A DNA stretch of 64,000 bases from Beta vulgaris subsp. vulgaris. Taxonomy: Eukaryota; Streptophyta; Magnoliopsida; Caryophyllales; Amaranthaceae. Positions within the stretch are counted from its first letter, which is position 1; every line of letters begins with the position of its first letter. Made by a program: the position numbers and the translations under genes. Location of the stretch: the NCBI RefSeq assembly GCF_026745355.1, contig NC_079202.1, forward strand, positions 37,660,543 to 37,724,542. Direction: 5' to 3'. Shown in pieces: positions 1 through 11,689 of this stretch. Under the pieces are notes generated by a model. The model had not been told where the DNA came from and ran no database searches. It saw only the letters and a list, made by a program, of their open reading frames with translations.

Positions 1-380
1 GTTTTTGATTGAATTTCGGGAAGGTATATGTTATTTTTAGAACTATTAACGACGGTAAATAATTGAATTCTTATAATATGTGTTTTATTCCTTGGTTGTT
101 TGGCAAGGTTTATATGAATAATGACACACCAAGTTTTAAGGCCTTTACCATGGAGGAATTATATGAAGTTCGGGATAAGATGGTGACCTACCTTTGTGAG
201 CATTGCTTATGATACATTTTGGGAGGATTTTGCAATATAATTAGCTAGATCTAGTTGGTATTTTCCTTTCTTATATAGCTTTTAGCTAAAATGTTAGTAT
301 TTTATCAATTTTATGTACATTTTATACATTATTTAAAGTTAATTACGTTAGTTGAGAAAATTGTGATATATTGCAATTCA
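1..380. other. AT-rich intergenic sequence, no gene seen
   Basis: No supported coding sequence or element boundary is visible. Short open frames here lack recognisable domains. The stretch leads into the G-rich tract that follows and may be internal to the CACTA-type remnant whose end lies at 771, but no left terminus is visible in the window. Confidence 0.4.
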
Positions 381-565
381 TTTTTTTTTTGGAAGGGAGG
401 TGTTGGGCTGGGGGGTTGCCACGATGGGGTTCATGCAGGGCTAGGGTGGTGCTGGCAACAGGGGGTGCAGGGGTTGGAAGGAAGGGGGTGGAAGGGGGGT
501 GCTAGAATGGGGTGGCTGGTGTGGCGGGGATGAGGGCGTTGTGCTGCTGGGCTGGCAGGGGTTGG
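381..565. repeat. G-rich low-complexity tract
   Basis: The plus strand is strongly G-biased, with runs such as GGGGGG and repeated GGGTGG, GGGGTTGG and GCTGGC words. An 80-codon open frame across it reads as a glycine/tryptophan-rich translation, which is a composition artefact. Comparable tracts occur at 16320-16560 and 58160-58530 (C-rich strand), so this may be a mobile-element interior shared in the genome. Confidence 0.6.
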
Positions 566-597
566 CAGATTTCTTTTTTTAAAAAAAATTATGAACA

Positions 598-771
598 CAA
601 AGGGCTACGATTTTTGGCCTAGAGCACAGCCTTCCATATTGGAAGGGTTGTGGTCTAGGCCAAAAACTGTAGCCCTTTGTTCTAAAGGGCTGCTACAACA
701 AGGGTTGCTGGCCAAAAACGCAGCTTTTAGGCTGTTTTGACCGCAACCCTTGCGTTTTTTTTTCACTAGTG
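598..771. mobile_element. Right terminus of a CACTA-like element, palindrome-rich
   Basis: The segment ends in TTTTTTTTTCACTAGTG, the inverse of the CACTAGTGAAAAAA type of CACTA terminus. Just inside lie inverted repeats: AAAGGGCTAC near 602 pairs with GTAGCCCTTT near 672, around a GGAAGGGTTGT/ACAGCCTTCC core. Reiterated subterminal palindromes are typical of CACTA elements. No matching left end is seen in the window, so this is either a truncated copy or the right part of an element that begins outside it. No transposase is visible. Confidence 0.6.
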
Positions 772-1365
772 ATTAAAAATTACACGAAACTAAAGATTCG
801 GGCGGAGCAAGTAAAAAAAACTAAAAATGAGGGGTGAAGCAAGTAAAAGAACGAAAAAATTACAGCAAATAATAAAAAAAATTACAAGAAACTAATAACT
901 TTAATTAAAAATTAAAATAAATTACAAGATATGATAAACTACAACATAAATTACGAGAAATGACATATTACGAAAGAAATTTATAATGAAATATTACACA
1001 CAAAAAATACTTATTGTCACGAACCATAGGTCTGGGAACTTGTTGCGATAATGCTTGATGTTTGGTTTCTTTACTTTGCTTTTGATTAGCTTTTAGTGGA
1101 TTTTATAGTAGTTTTTAGACTATTTCCTTTAAGTCGTGCAATATTCCTCCTTTATATACCTTTTTTGGGTGGTTGGTTTGTTTTCAAAACTTAGGAGAAT
1201 GATCGAAGGATGTTCGCACAAACACGGGGCCAAGGAATCGAAGAAAGAGGCATCAAGAGGCTCAAAAGAACAAAAGAGGAGAAAAGCAAGCTGAACCGAG
1301 GGCCCGATCAACCAACCCCCTGGGTCAACCTTGACCCAAGGGCTTGGGTGGCCTCACCCGCCCGA

Positions 1366-1404
1366 GTTAGCTTTGGGAGCCAAGACCAAATATTCCGGAT
1401 GAAC
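1366..1404 (+). repeat. Copy 1 of a ~39 bp direct repeat flanking a 2.7 kb block
   Basis: The sequence around GTTAGCTTTGGGAGCCAA recurs at 4097-4135 in the same orientation with a few differences. GATCAACC also precedes both copies. The two copies bracket an AT-rich block containing diverged direct repeats and a long inverted repeat. This suggests an insertion or rearrangement inside an older repeat such as an LTR. Confidence 0.6.
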
Positions 1405-1451
1405 TATTTACACCACTAAACAATTCATATCCTTTGTTTACAAGTCAAACA

Positions 1452-2735
1452 AACTAAATCTCTTACAAGTTAATAACTTTGATTAACTGAACTCTTAATC
1501 ATTTGATAAAGAAGTGGATAATATCTTACTTTCTAACCAACATAGAAATAGTGTAGTGAACTACTAACTTCATGTAGTAAGTATTACTAAAAGAAATAAA
1601 CATTTAATTTTCCTTTTAATTAGTTAACTCTAAATAGTGTTCTAATTTTACTATATTAATCAGCTTATAGGGTACTTTCTTATTACATTGACTCATATAT
1701 GTTCACAGATAAACCTTGCTAATAGACTTTATGAGTTGTTAACTACTTCTAACAATTCTCGTATTATCAACACTTAACTAATCCCTTTCTTTACTTTAGT
1801 TGACTAAACTGACAAACCGATTCATTCTTAGTGTGTATATAAATAGTCCCCCACTAACAAACTTATACCATTTAACTACTTAATTGCAATACTCTTCGCT
1901 TATAAACAAGGAACTCAAAACAAATAATATATTTGATAATATGAATTGTTAATTTGTCCTTTACATTACTTTTGATTCTCATTCATAACACAATCAATCA
2001 TTCTTAGAACTCATCCAATAATACTCGTGATGCTTAACATATTTAATTTTGAACAACTAACCACAATAGAAGACTTCAATTTAGAGAACTATAATCATTT
2101 ATCATAGTACCTTCATAACTATTTCAAATCCAATATTTATATAAACATATACGTTCAATCCAATTCCAATCATAAAACTAATAACCATAATTAATCCACA
2201 ATCATATTCAACAACACATTCATCATAATGACAAAAGTCTCTCAGTTAGGGTTAATTAACGAGAGTTACTGAACCACTTACACTCAACTCAGACTCTTGC
2301 ATATGAATAGTTTATATTCTCTTACACTTCATGATTATCAATCCACATTTATCTCCATGATGTTAACAATAATTATCAAGCACCGACAATAATTACATAG
2401 GTCTCTCTCTTAGAATTAATTCATCTACCAATATTAAAGTGAAATCTCATTTTACACAACTTAGGTAATATTCAACATATTATTAGCCACTATTAATTAC
2501 CCCTTTCTAAGGTTATTTATAGCACCAACAAAGTCACATCCTTCATTTAATAGCCCATCGAACTAAAATTCTTACAAGTTAACTTTGATTAACTTGAGTG
2601 GTATTCACACAATACAACTTAATCACTTAGACAAAGAAGTGAATTACATCTTACTTTAGAACATGTAACCATCATCAAAGTTGTTTACTGAACTACTAGT
2701 TTCAATCAGTATATACTACGAAATGAATTAAACGT
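1452..2735 (+). repeat. Diverged ~1.1 kb-period direct repeats (1452-1610 and 2561-2735)
   Basis: Both segments share, in order, AACTAAA, CTTACAAGTTAA, CTTTGATTAACT, AAAGAAGTG, ATCTTACTTT and TGAACTACTA words, with indels between them. The shared order over ~160 bp argues for true duplication, now well diverged. The stretch between is AT-rich noncoding DNA in which I see no gene. Confidence 0.5.
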
Positions 2736-3126
2736 ATTAGTCAACTTCTTACAAATCAAATTAACTCAAGTCTATTTTTTAGATTAACCTTATTAGTCAA
2801 CTTTATGAGTAACGAAACGATTCCTAATAATCTTAATAATATTATCAACATTTTCCCAATCTATTTTCCATCTTTAACTAAGTACGCTACATAATCACTT
2901 CACTCTGTGAGACTAGATAAATAATCTTGTATTACTTGTCTTATACCATTATTACTTTTTAATTGTGGTACTTTTAACTTTTAACTAGACAACAAACTTA
3001 GAAATAAAAAAATATGAATATTATATAGGAATTCTTAACTTTCACTCAAACTTATATTAGAACCAAAGAAACTTAGATTAATTCATTTTCGTCAGTCATT
3101 CACCTCCACAATCAAAGTTAATTATT

Positions 3127-4081
3127 AAATGAGAATATATGGAACATGTCTCTGTTGGGAGTCACCTTATTGTGTTTGTTATTACTATGTGATTGATGGT
3201 GTATTATGAAACGAGGAATTGGATAAAAATATAATATGTATTTTCAACAAGAATTGTTGCTAAGCATCCTGTGATGGATGTGATTGTTGAACCGATGTTG
3301 ATTGTGTGAGAGTCGTTTTCAAGTAAAAGCCACCAAAGCATGTGTTAATATTATTTACAGGTTTACTACTCAGCTTTGCTGATGTTTGTATTTTCTTTGC
3401 CTGTCACTTGGTGGGTGGCATTTTCCCTAAATGTTTCAGGTTGAAGTCTCAAGTTAATCTTTCTAAAGTTGAAGCCGCTACATGTTGGAAGGCTACTTGT
3501 GTTGTATTGTTTTCGAGGCGACAACCGAAAATAATTTAAACTTGTTTACAATATCAATTAAAATATTTCCAACTCAAAAAACAAAACAATCTCAACGCTT
3601 TTGCAAAAAAAACAACCAATAGAGAATCAGGAGCATTGTCGACTCTTTAATATAGAACTACAAATAAATAACTAATACAAAGTCGAGCGTTCTCTTCTCG
3701 AAAACAATACAACACAAGTAGTCTTCCAACATGTAGCGTCTTCAACTTTAGAAAGATTAACTTGAGACTTCAACCTGAAACATTTAAGGAAACTTGACAG
3801 GGTACAAAAATGACAAAACATCATACACACATTAGCAAAGCTGGGTACACTCGTAAATAAGATTAACACATGCTTTGATGATTTTTACTTGAAAACGACT
3901 CTCACACAATCAACATAAGTTCAACAATCAAATGCATCACAGCATGCTTAACATCAATTCTGGTTGAACATACATATTATATTTTTATCCAATTCCTCGT
4001 TTCATAATACACCATCAATCACATACTAACAAACACAACAAGGTGACTCCCAACAGAGACATGTTGCATATATTCGCATTT
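3127..4081. repeat. ~950 bp long inverted repeat (foldback)
   Basis: The left arm (about 3127-3535) and right arm (about 3680-4081) are near reverse complements. GAACATGTCTCTGTTGGGAG on the left matches CTCCCAACAGAGACATGTTG on the right, and the similarity continues for roughly 400 bp with scattered differences and short indels. The ~150 bp spacer is unrelated. Both arms give similar short open frames on opposite strands, which are mirror images rather than genes. A foldback transposon, or a locus whose transcript could form a long hairpin, are both possible. I could not find a clean target-site duplication. Confidence 0.8.
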
Positions 4082-4096
4082 GATCAACCTTCGCCC

Positions 4097-4560
4097 GGGT
4101 TAGCTTTGGGAGCCAAGGCCAAATATTTCAGATGAAACGAGCTGCCTGGGTCGTTTAGGTGACCCGCCTGGCTCGAAGCCTACCCTAAGTGCTCACGTAG
4201 GGTCACCCGCCCGAGTCGCTTTGTTTTTCCGGAAACGAAGTTGTTTTAATTCTTTTGTGTACGGGGGCATTATTTTAATTATACTTGGCTTATTTAGGAC
4301 TATATAAGACAAGTTATTTTCATTTTAATTTTAGGTTAAGTTAATTTACATTCTAATTGTGATCTTTATTTTGAGTTTTAGCATTCAAACTTAAGAATCA
4401 TGGGAGAGAGAAAGTTGAGGTTTGAAGCTTTTAAACTCCATTTGCAGACACCAAATTTTGAACCCCTGTTATGTATAAAACTTCGCAATAAAGATTCATT
4501 AGTACATTGTGGGGTGCGCTCCCCGCCAAAGGCACGTTTCGTCTCGGAGCGCGAGTTTCA
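4097..4560 (+). mobile_element. LTR-like fragment with TATA box
   Basis: It begins with the second copy of the 39 bp repeat, then continues through GC-rich text to a TATA-like TATATAAGAC at 4301, and downstream has AATAAAG near 4487. This order (GC-rich upstream, TATA box, polyadenylation-like signal) resembles the promoter part of a plant LTR. The ends are not defined and no coding sequence is attached. It could equally be another promoter-bearing repeat. Confidence 0.35.
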
Positions 4561-4979
4561 TCCTATTGTGTAGTTTTACATATTTACATGTTTTGTCACA
4601 CAATTTCGGTTTAGAAATATAATTTTCCGAAAAACATAGTCAATGACTACAACCACCGATTTTAATAAAATGATTTATTTAAGAATCATGCTCGTCTTAA
4701 CTAATGTGACGAAATTTCGTTAATTGTTTCAAGTTAGTTTTTCCGAAAAGCTGGAAAAACGAGTCGCGTTTAGGCGCCGGAATTTTAATCGTCTCTGCAA
4801 ACTAGCGGGAATCAGTTTCTTGATTGTCAAGTCATTGTCCATTGGATAAAGAATAAGAATATATCCTTTACCCACTAATCACATGCTTTATCCATTAGTT
4901 AAAGAATAAGAATCATGAAAATGAGTGAGAATAAGAATCAAATCCAGAGTGTATAAGAGCCAAGAATCCGGATATTTTC

Positions 4980-5110
4980 CGAAAGATTCGAGTTGTGCGC
5001 CAAGCACATGGTCATGCGCCCAGCGCACAATGGTGTCCTGCGCTAGACGCATGCCACGCCCCAGTACGCAATGTTGTGCGTGGCGCAGGCTTCTGTGTTT
5101 GACGCGATAC
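4980..5110. repeat. GCGC-rich short repeat cluster
   Basis: Contains recurring TGCGCC, GCGCAC, AGACGCA and GGCGCAG words. A similar cluster occurs at 60300-60520 with the shared string GCGCTAGACGCA. This suggests copies of one dispersed repeat family. The open frames across it are cysteine/arginine-rich translations of this composition and are not genes. Confidence 0.5.
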
Positions 5111-5648
5111 TCCAGTCAACTCTTCTTTCACGCTTTTCAATGCATTTTTACATTTTAGGATGTGCTGAAATTCAAATTTTGCCTCATTAATGTAAAGATC
5201 AAAAATCAAATCTAAAGAGAATAATAAGAATATTGGCATTTTTCGTAACTTTGGTGATGTAGGAAGATTTGAGGGGATTTAATGTGTCATTAAGGTGATG
5301 TCATTAATGTGATGTCATTAAGATAATATGGGATATTAAAAATCAATTTTTTGAGTGAAAAATCTAATTTTATACCTTCCTGAAACTCTAGTTCATCACC
5401 TCTTTTCCCTATAAATACCCCCTTTTGTTTTCATTAACCACACAACTTGAGCTCAAACACACAAAAAACAACTTGAGCTTCAATCGACAAACACAACAAC
5501 TTAACTTTTCACAACTTCAATACTACTCTCATCTCCTCTACTTCCCCTCTCTTAAAAAATAATCTCATTCAAGGAAATGAAAGTAAAAGTTAGACAAGTA
5601 ATTAGTAGTAAGAAGTTCATCAAATAAAAACACAAAAAAAGGGTTTTA
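5111..5648. other. Noncoding stretch before the CACTA element
   Basis: AT-rich sequence with a CTATAAATAC TATA-like word near 5411 followed by CA-rich text, which could be an old LTR promoter region. No open frame with a recognisable domain is present. Confidence 0.3.
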
Positions 5649-7104
5649 CACTAGTAGAATAAATGCTTATTGCTGCGATTAAAAAGTGGCCTATTGCTGC
5701 GGTTTCGCGGGCGCAACAATTAAGGGGCAACAATAGGTAATAATTATATTGTTGCGGCTTTAAACCGCAGCAATATCTTCAGATATTGCTGCGATTTTTG
5801 GGTAACATCACAACAATATTTGTATTTTATATCAGAATAATAAAGGATATTGCTGCGGTTGTATTTAAAAACCGCAGCAATATGTTGTATTTAAAAATGA
5901 AAAATACGCATATTGCTGCGGTTGTTACCTAAAACCGCAACAATATTACTGGTACAGCAAAAAAAAAAAAAATATTTTTGTATTTTACTATCAAATTTGA
6001 GATATTAAAACTTGACGATAATCCATCCACTATCCAAAATGGCATCTTATAATTAAAAGTCGAAAAATTACAGTTTTTAGAAAATATTATTCAATAATGT
6101 AAATGAACCGATAACTTATCATCAAGAGAATGACTAACAGATGAGAAAGAATATGAAATTATATGAAATAACAAAAATTTCTAAATCTGGTGAAATTACC
6201 AGAAAATTAAACAAAACAGAAATAAAAGAGAAATTAAAAAAAAATTACACAAAAAAAAAAAATCTAATCAAAATAAAATTACACGAAACAAAAAAAATTA
6301 CACAAAAAAGAAACAGATCTGGCGAAGGAAACATAAAGGTGCACGTGGAAACAGATCTGGTAACCACCGTTTCACTCTTCTCTTCCTCGCGCGTCGTTGG
6401 CCGGCAACCATCGTTTCACTACTCTCTTCCTCGCGCGTCGTCGGCCGGAAACTATCCGTTCACTCCTCTCTTCCTCGCGCGTCGTAGGCCGCGTTGTTCT
6501 TCTCCGCAATATTGCTGCATCGTCAGATCGAACGGTGGGAAATGCCGCGTCGTCAGATTGAAGGATCGTCGTCGAAGGAGGAAGAGAGGAGTGAGGAGCG
6601 ACGAAGGGCCACGAATGATAGCCGGCGAACAAGCGATGGGTCTGGGCTGGCGAAGGATAGCCGGCGAAGGAGGAAAGAGGAGAGTAGGAAGAGGAAGAGG
6701 AGAGAGAGAGGAAGAGGAGAGGAGGAAAAACGGCTGATGTGTGTTTAAAAGACTAAGGGGAAACCCTACTTAATTTGGGTCGCGTGTTTTATATGAAACA
6801 AAAAGTCTATTGCCGCGGTTGTTCAAGGAACCGCAGCAATAGGCTTATGAAATTAATGGCAATATTAAAATATTATTTTTTAATAATATTTCAATATATT
6901 GCTGCGGTTTTCGCCAAAAACCGCAGCAATATGTCTGGTCAAAAAGTCAAACTTTTTTCAAAAATTTTATGTTGAAAGCATATTGCTGCGGTTTTTGGCC
7001 AAAACCGCAGCAATATGGTTATTTTATATTTTTCCATTTCTTTTTACGTGATATATTGCTGCGTATGGGTAAAACTGCAGCAATAAGCAATTATTCTACT
7101 AGTG
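5649..7104. mobile_element. Complete non-autonomous CACTA element, TSD TTA
   Basis: The termini are CACTAGTAGAATAA at the left and TTATTCTACTAGTG at the right. They are flanked by an identical 3-bp duplication, TTA (5646-5648 and 7105-7107), as expected for CACTA (En/Spm) elements. Both subterminal regions are packed with palindromes of the form TATTGCTGCGGTTTT / AAAACCGCAGCAATA. These are probably the transposase-binding repeats of this family. The 1.46 kb interior has no transposase. Its centre (6380-6740) is a GC-rich and then GA-rich block with a ~46 bp unit (CTTCCTCGCGCGTCG) repeated about three times. A related element lies at 55691-57195. Confidence 0.9.
6378..6490. repeat. Three-copy ~46 bp tandem repeat inside the CACTA element
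   Basis: The unit starts TCTTCCTCGCGCGTCG and continues with GGCCGG and a TTTCACT or GTTCACT tail. The GC content is far above that of the surrounding element. A 198-codon open frame crosses it, but its translation is basic, low-complexity and unlike any family I recognise. It may be captured host 5' sequence rather than a gene. Confidence 0.6.
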
Positions 7105-7998
7105 TTAGTTAATGATTAAGTGAATTTAGAAACTCACTTAGAAACTAAGAAAATTACAAAAAAGTAGAAAACTTTGCAAAGGAAGTGCATCATTGAGTTA
7201 GCAAGGTACAATTAAGTTCTTGTTATTTTTCTTAATTATCTTCTTGATTATGTACTAACTTTCTCTTTGTTTTCTCTTATCATTTTTTAATATTTGGAGT
7301 GATATAGGTATGTGGAATCCTAATATGTTCCCAACCTTAAATCACCCCACCTAGAATAGTCAACTCTAATCAGGAGAATCTTAGGAAATATGTGTTTATG
7401 TGATTTTTCTTAATCAAGTTGTTATTCATCACGAAAGACACGTTTTCGTAAAAAAATTCAAGTAGAGTTGTGCATAAACATCTCCATAAAAGAAATTGTG
7501 ATGTTGTAATTATGATTAGTTTCAATTTCGTACTTCATTTTATTTTTCGTCTGTATTATATAAATTATAGGATATAATATTTTTCTATATATTTAAAAAT
7601 ATTTCCCGCAACTGGCTTTGGAATTTCTAAAAATCGAATTTTGTACAGTTAATTAAAAACCATACAAAATTCTTGTGGAAAACTTATTACGTCTAGTATC
7701 ACACTAGCTTGTTCTCTCAATAAAGTTCAAAATAAACTCATTTAGATTAAACTAATAACATCAAAATGTAAAGTAGATATCAGTAGATTCCCAAAAACAT
7801 AAAAAATCATGTTCATATGAATTTTATAAAATTTTATCTCATTTTTACAAAAACGCTCATGTAAATCACTAAATTCCAGCAAACTGATTTTTTCTTCAGG
7901 TAAGAAAATATATATAAAAGGATCTTAAAAGATTTCCAATTCAAGTGAAAGTTTTCGATGTAGTCCTTTTAAGTGTCTAGAATGTTCATACCAAACTT
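7105..7998. other. Intergenic AT-rich sequence
   Basis: No gene or element boundary is visible between the CACTA element and the hAT MITE. The composition is uniformly AT-rich. Confidence 0.4.
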
Positions 7999-8559
7999 TA
8001 GGGGTGAAAGTTATTCGGATAAAATCCTAAATTCAATCCAAATTAGTAATTCGAATCGGATTCGAAATGTATGTGTTTGTTGGATTCAGATTGAGATTTT
8101 TGAAAATTTGGATTTTCGGATCGGATTGGATTAAGGGTAATTGGATCAAAAAATACAATATAACCGAATAGTCATATGCCTTGTATTATGTATCTGGATC
8201 GAGATTAAGTGCTTAACTACTTTTATTTTTTTTTTAAAAAAGCCTAGTACATAGCTCAGTAGGCATAACACTTCAACCTTTCCCCTAAAATCCTAACATC
8301 ACTTAATTCCTCCTTTCCTAAACCTACTAGGCTGCTGTTATGCTTAATTTATTTAATCGAAAAACTACTGTTCTAAAAAATCGAATTTTCAGATCGAATC
8401 ATATCTAGAGTATGAAAATTCGGATTGGATTGGATTGGATTGGATTGGATTCAAACTCTAATTAGTTTGGATTCATATTGGAAATTTGAAATCCAGATTT
8501 TGTTCGGATCAGATGGGATTAGGCCCTAATCCAAACCGTACACCGAACTTTTACCCCTA
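7999..8559. mobile_element. hAT MITE, TSD CCAAACTT
   Basis: Termini TAGGGGTGAAAGTTATTCGG and CCGAACTTTTACCCCTA are inverted repeats. They are flanked by a perfect 8-bp duplication, CCAAACTT (7991-7998 and 8560-8567), diagnostic of hAT insertion. The interior includes a GATTG run (about 8423-8452) and many GGATT/TCGGA words. No transposase is present. The ends resemble those of the hAT MITEs at 12196, 21777, 25521 and 53341. Confidence 0.9.
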
Positions 8560-8567
8560 CCAAACTT

Positions 8568-10190
8568 CAGTTCAAACTAAGTCAAATAAGTTGGATTTCA
8601 AATTAAAGAACAAATTGGATAAATGTCATGTTTTGACTGGTTTTAGTATAAAATTCACCATAATTCAAGTTATTACTAAAAACTTGTGAAATTTTGACAC
8701 AACATAAAGAACTCACTGACCTATCCATAGGTGTATACATGCTTAATTTCACACCTTTTACAGAAAGTTATGAATTTTATAAGTTAGTACAAGAACAAAA
8801 GTATAATATGGAAAATAAAATAAAGTGATTAACTCGAGTTTCATAAAAAATGTTTTCTTTTCACACGAAAATGTTAATAAAAAGTCATTAAATTATAAGT
8901 TCCTCTTAAATTTTTTTTATTAAGTAAACAAAAATCAATGAAATCATCAAAAAAAAAATTAAATTAAAGAACTTAATTAATCTTAAACTTTCACAAGTTT
9001 ACAAAAAAAAAAAAAAAAAAAAAAGAACTCCAAAGCCCATTCAAGGAGATGAAGATCAAGGAGCATCTTGGTAAAGATCAATATTGAAGATTTGTATAGA
9101 TCATATAATTTGTACATTTTGTTGTAATAATAGTTTCTTTGTAAATATTTATTACATCACTCAATTAATGGAAAATATGAAGATGTTTATGCATAATTTT
9201 CATAAATAATTTCACAATTCTTTTTGAATAAAATGAGCAACCAAAGTTACAAATCTTGCATGTTGGGCCCAATATATCATTGTATATGCATCAAATGACC
9301 CAATCTCAATTACGAGGAAAAAATTGCAAATCTAGTTTATTGAGATTATACTTTGTTTGATTAGATCTAGTTTTATTTTTCAATCATTATTTTTACCTTT
9401 TCTCTTTCCTTCATCGTTATGGTGATGAAGTTATTTCAAACTTTAATTTATTTTGTTTCGATGATATGTGAGTAGTTATTTACTAGGAGAAGGAATGTAG
9501 CTTTAATTTTATTTACTCTTTAGATCCTAAATCTAAGTTACGAGGTTAACATTTGAGGTTTAACTTGTTGATTAAGTTTGTTTGGTTTGGTTTGTTGGGT
9601 GATTGATCACCACTTAACTTGCATATTTGGAATCTCTAGTGAAAGATCGAGAGATGAAGTTAGGGATAGACTAAAGCTTGATTGCTAGGCTAAAATATCC
9701 ATGAAATAGGCATTTTCTTATTTAGGGAAGTTTGATATGTCATGTTGTGCTTGATTTGGCTAAATTAGTTGCTCATGTCATGAAAATAGCTCATGAGTTA
9801 TTGATTTTCTACTTATTCTATCCTCTAGACCTTAGTTTGTAATCAATTCAAAAACCCAAAAAATAAATTTAGCTCATAGTTATTAGCAAAGCCCTACTTT
9901 CTTGTGGTTCGATCCTTTGCTTGTCTATTATTGATGAGTTTAGGTTTATTTGTGTTACAATGAGAGCGTCAAAGCCCATTTCAAAAGAATTTTTAAACAA
10001 GAGGTTAATACCAAGGCCTGTGCGCCGGTTGTCGTGTTGTGCCTATGCAAACACTAACCACGGCTCAATAGCTCATAGGTCGTTTTTTGGGCTAGTTTTT
10101 GTAACCTTACCGGAAAGAAAATACAACACATGCACCAGGCTGGTGTCATGCCAATTTATATAATCTTGGATGTGTAATGCTTTTAAAGTG
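8568..10190. other. Probable LTR-retrotransposon noncoding remnant; no gene seen
   Basis: AT-rich sequence with poly(A) at 9001-9024. Around 9903 it reads GTGGTTCGATCC, a motif seen in untranslated regions of plant Ty3/gypsy elements. Short open frames near 9921-10163 show no family resemblance. No LTR pair can be defined. Confidence 0.3.
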
Positions 10191-10930
10191 GAGGATTTTG
10201 TGAGTTTTAATACCTTCCTTATAGCGAGTTTTGAAATAACTACCTTTTTAAAGTCTTTCTCTAACTTAACAACCTTTTTTTAAAAAGAAAAAAATTCCTC
10301 AAATGTTGGTTTTGCTACCCTTTAGCAAATTTCGTCCATTAATCCGTTATGTGGAACCCACGTAGGACTTTTTTTCCCATTTTCTTAGAAATTCCGCCTA
10401 TATTTTTACTTATATCCTTGTTCTTCCTTTTTGAAACACCATTTCACTAAGTTCTCTTCAATTATCTTCAAACATTATTCAAAAGCCTAAATTAAGAGTT
10501 TGTTGTGCATTCTCGTTTCATTTTAAGGGTAGATAATCAACCAATTTCAACCAAGTAGATTAAGATTATTGTTTTAATTTTATGGATTGTGGTTCATACA
10601 AATTTGGGGATTATATTCAGTTTCGATCTTTGTAAAAATAGAGCTTCTAATTAAAAATTGAATGTGCATAATTGAATGATTGTTGGACAAAATTGAAACT
10701 TTGATATGATTAATCTTCAATGTAGTACATATTTCAATTTGCATTGGAAGCTATAATATTGATAAACTTTTAGTTTTTAAAAAGACTCAATTTGTTAAGA
10801 ACCCTAGTTTTCAAAATTGGAATTTATAATTTACTTTGAGTTGTTGAAATTGTCAAACTTTCTTGAAATTGCAATAAAGAATAACCTTAAAACCCCTAAT
10901 TCAGATTTGTGAAGATTGATTTAAGAAAAG

Positions 10931-11235
10931 TATTGAAGATATAGCTGCAGCAGATGCTATTACATCCCAGCTCACCTAAGCTCACTATGCTGATGTGGCA
11001 ACTTGTCTAAATCAGTTGAGCGGTTGAGGGTCTAACTAACTTCTGGAATTCTAGGGAGTTTGTTATATTAGTTAGAGAGATTTATTATATCATGATTTTG
11101 CTTGTAATAACAAGGTCTATATATACCTTGATTAATTCATTCTGTAAATTATCCAATATTCTTAGAGAAATGAAAATGAAATCTCTCTATTATCTTTATA
11201 CACTTCTTGTTTCTATATACTGAGAATTCTATACA
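10931..11235 (+). repeat. Copia 5' LTR
   Basis: Matches the 3' LTR over its whole length with scattered substitutions, for example CTCACCTAAG versus CACACCTCGG. It contains a TATATATACC TATA-like box near 11111, followed by sequence likely to hold the transcription start. Immediately downstream the usual initiator-tRNA-complementary site is not recognisable. Confidence 0.92.
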
Positions 11236-11272
11236 TCCCCACACGCTTTTGTTTTGTTTTGTTTCATGGCTT

Positions 11273-11352
11273 TCTCATATACATGTACTCAGTATTCCAC
11301 ATATACATGTACTCAGTGTTTAATATTCCACATATACATGTACTCAGTAATT
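11273..11352 (+). repeat. Triplicated ATATACATGTACTCAGT unit after the 5' LTR
   Basis: ATATACATGTACTCAGT occurs three times (about 11277, 11302 and 11332), with CCACATA before the later copies. It occupies the position where the primer-binding site and leader should be. It probably arose by local duplication after insertion. Confidence 0.7.
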
Positions 11353-11356
11353 AAAT

Positions 11357-11687
11357 AAAGTGATGACCCTATTTTGGCGAGCAGATTTTTACAGGTTGAT
11401 ATGATGCATACTTCATGTGGGGGAGCTAGTGAGGAATCATAATTAGTCAAGGAGTTGTTATTTTATTTTCTTTATTTCCATTGTTATATAGTTGTACAAT
11501 AAAGTTTATATTAATAAAGAGAAGTTATTTAACTTATTCCCGCTGTATTAGTTTAAGTTCAGTTAATAGTTAGTATTAAAGCCTTTAACGTTATCATGTG
11601 GCGGTAATACTCTCAAGTTTCTCAAGTGATTTATATTAAAATGAATTTTTCAAAAGAGGGAAATTTGGGGGTGTTACACCTAAGGCC
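11357..11687 (-). mobile_element. Insertion of a TGTAACACCC-type repeat, minus orientation
   Basis: On the minus strand this begins GGTGTAACACCCCCAAAT and continues with CGCCACATGATAACG. That order resembles 47338-47435 (TGTAACACCC then CGTGTGATAACG), so both are copies of one family. It replaces or separates the expected gag/protease part of the copia element. The right border is the ACACC before 11688. Confidence 0.5.
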
Positions 11688-11689
11688 AA

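Noticed and set aside
6141..6748. 198-codon plus-strand frame and overlapping shadows in the CACTA element
   Set aside because: Lys-rich then Arg/Gly/Glu-rich composition follows local base bias and a short tandem repeat; no domain, and it lies within a mobile element.
5649..7104. CRISPR-like array of TTGCTGCGG palindromes
   Set aside because: Irregular spacing, inverted orientation and CACTA termini with a TTA duplication identify it as transposon subterminal repeats in a plant genome.
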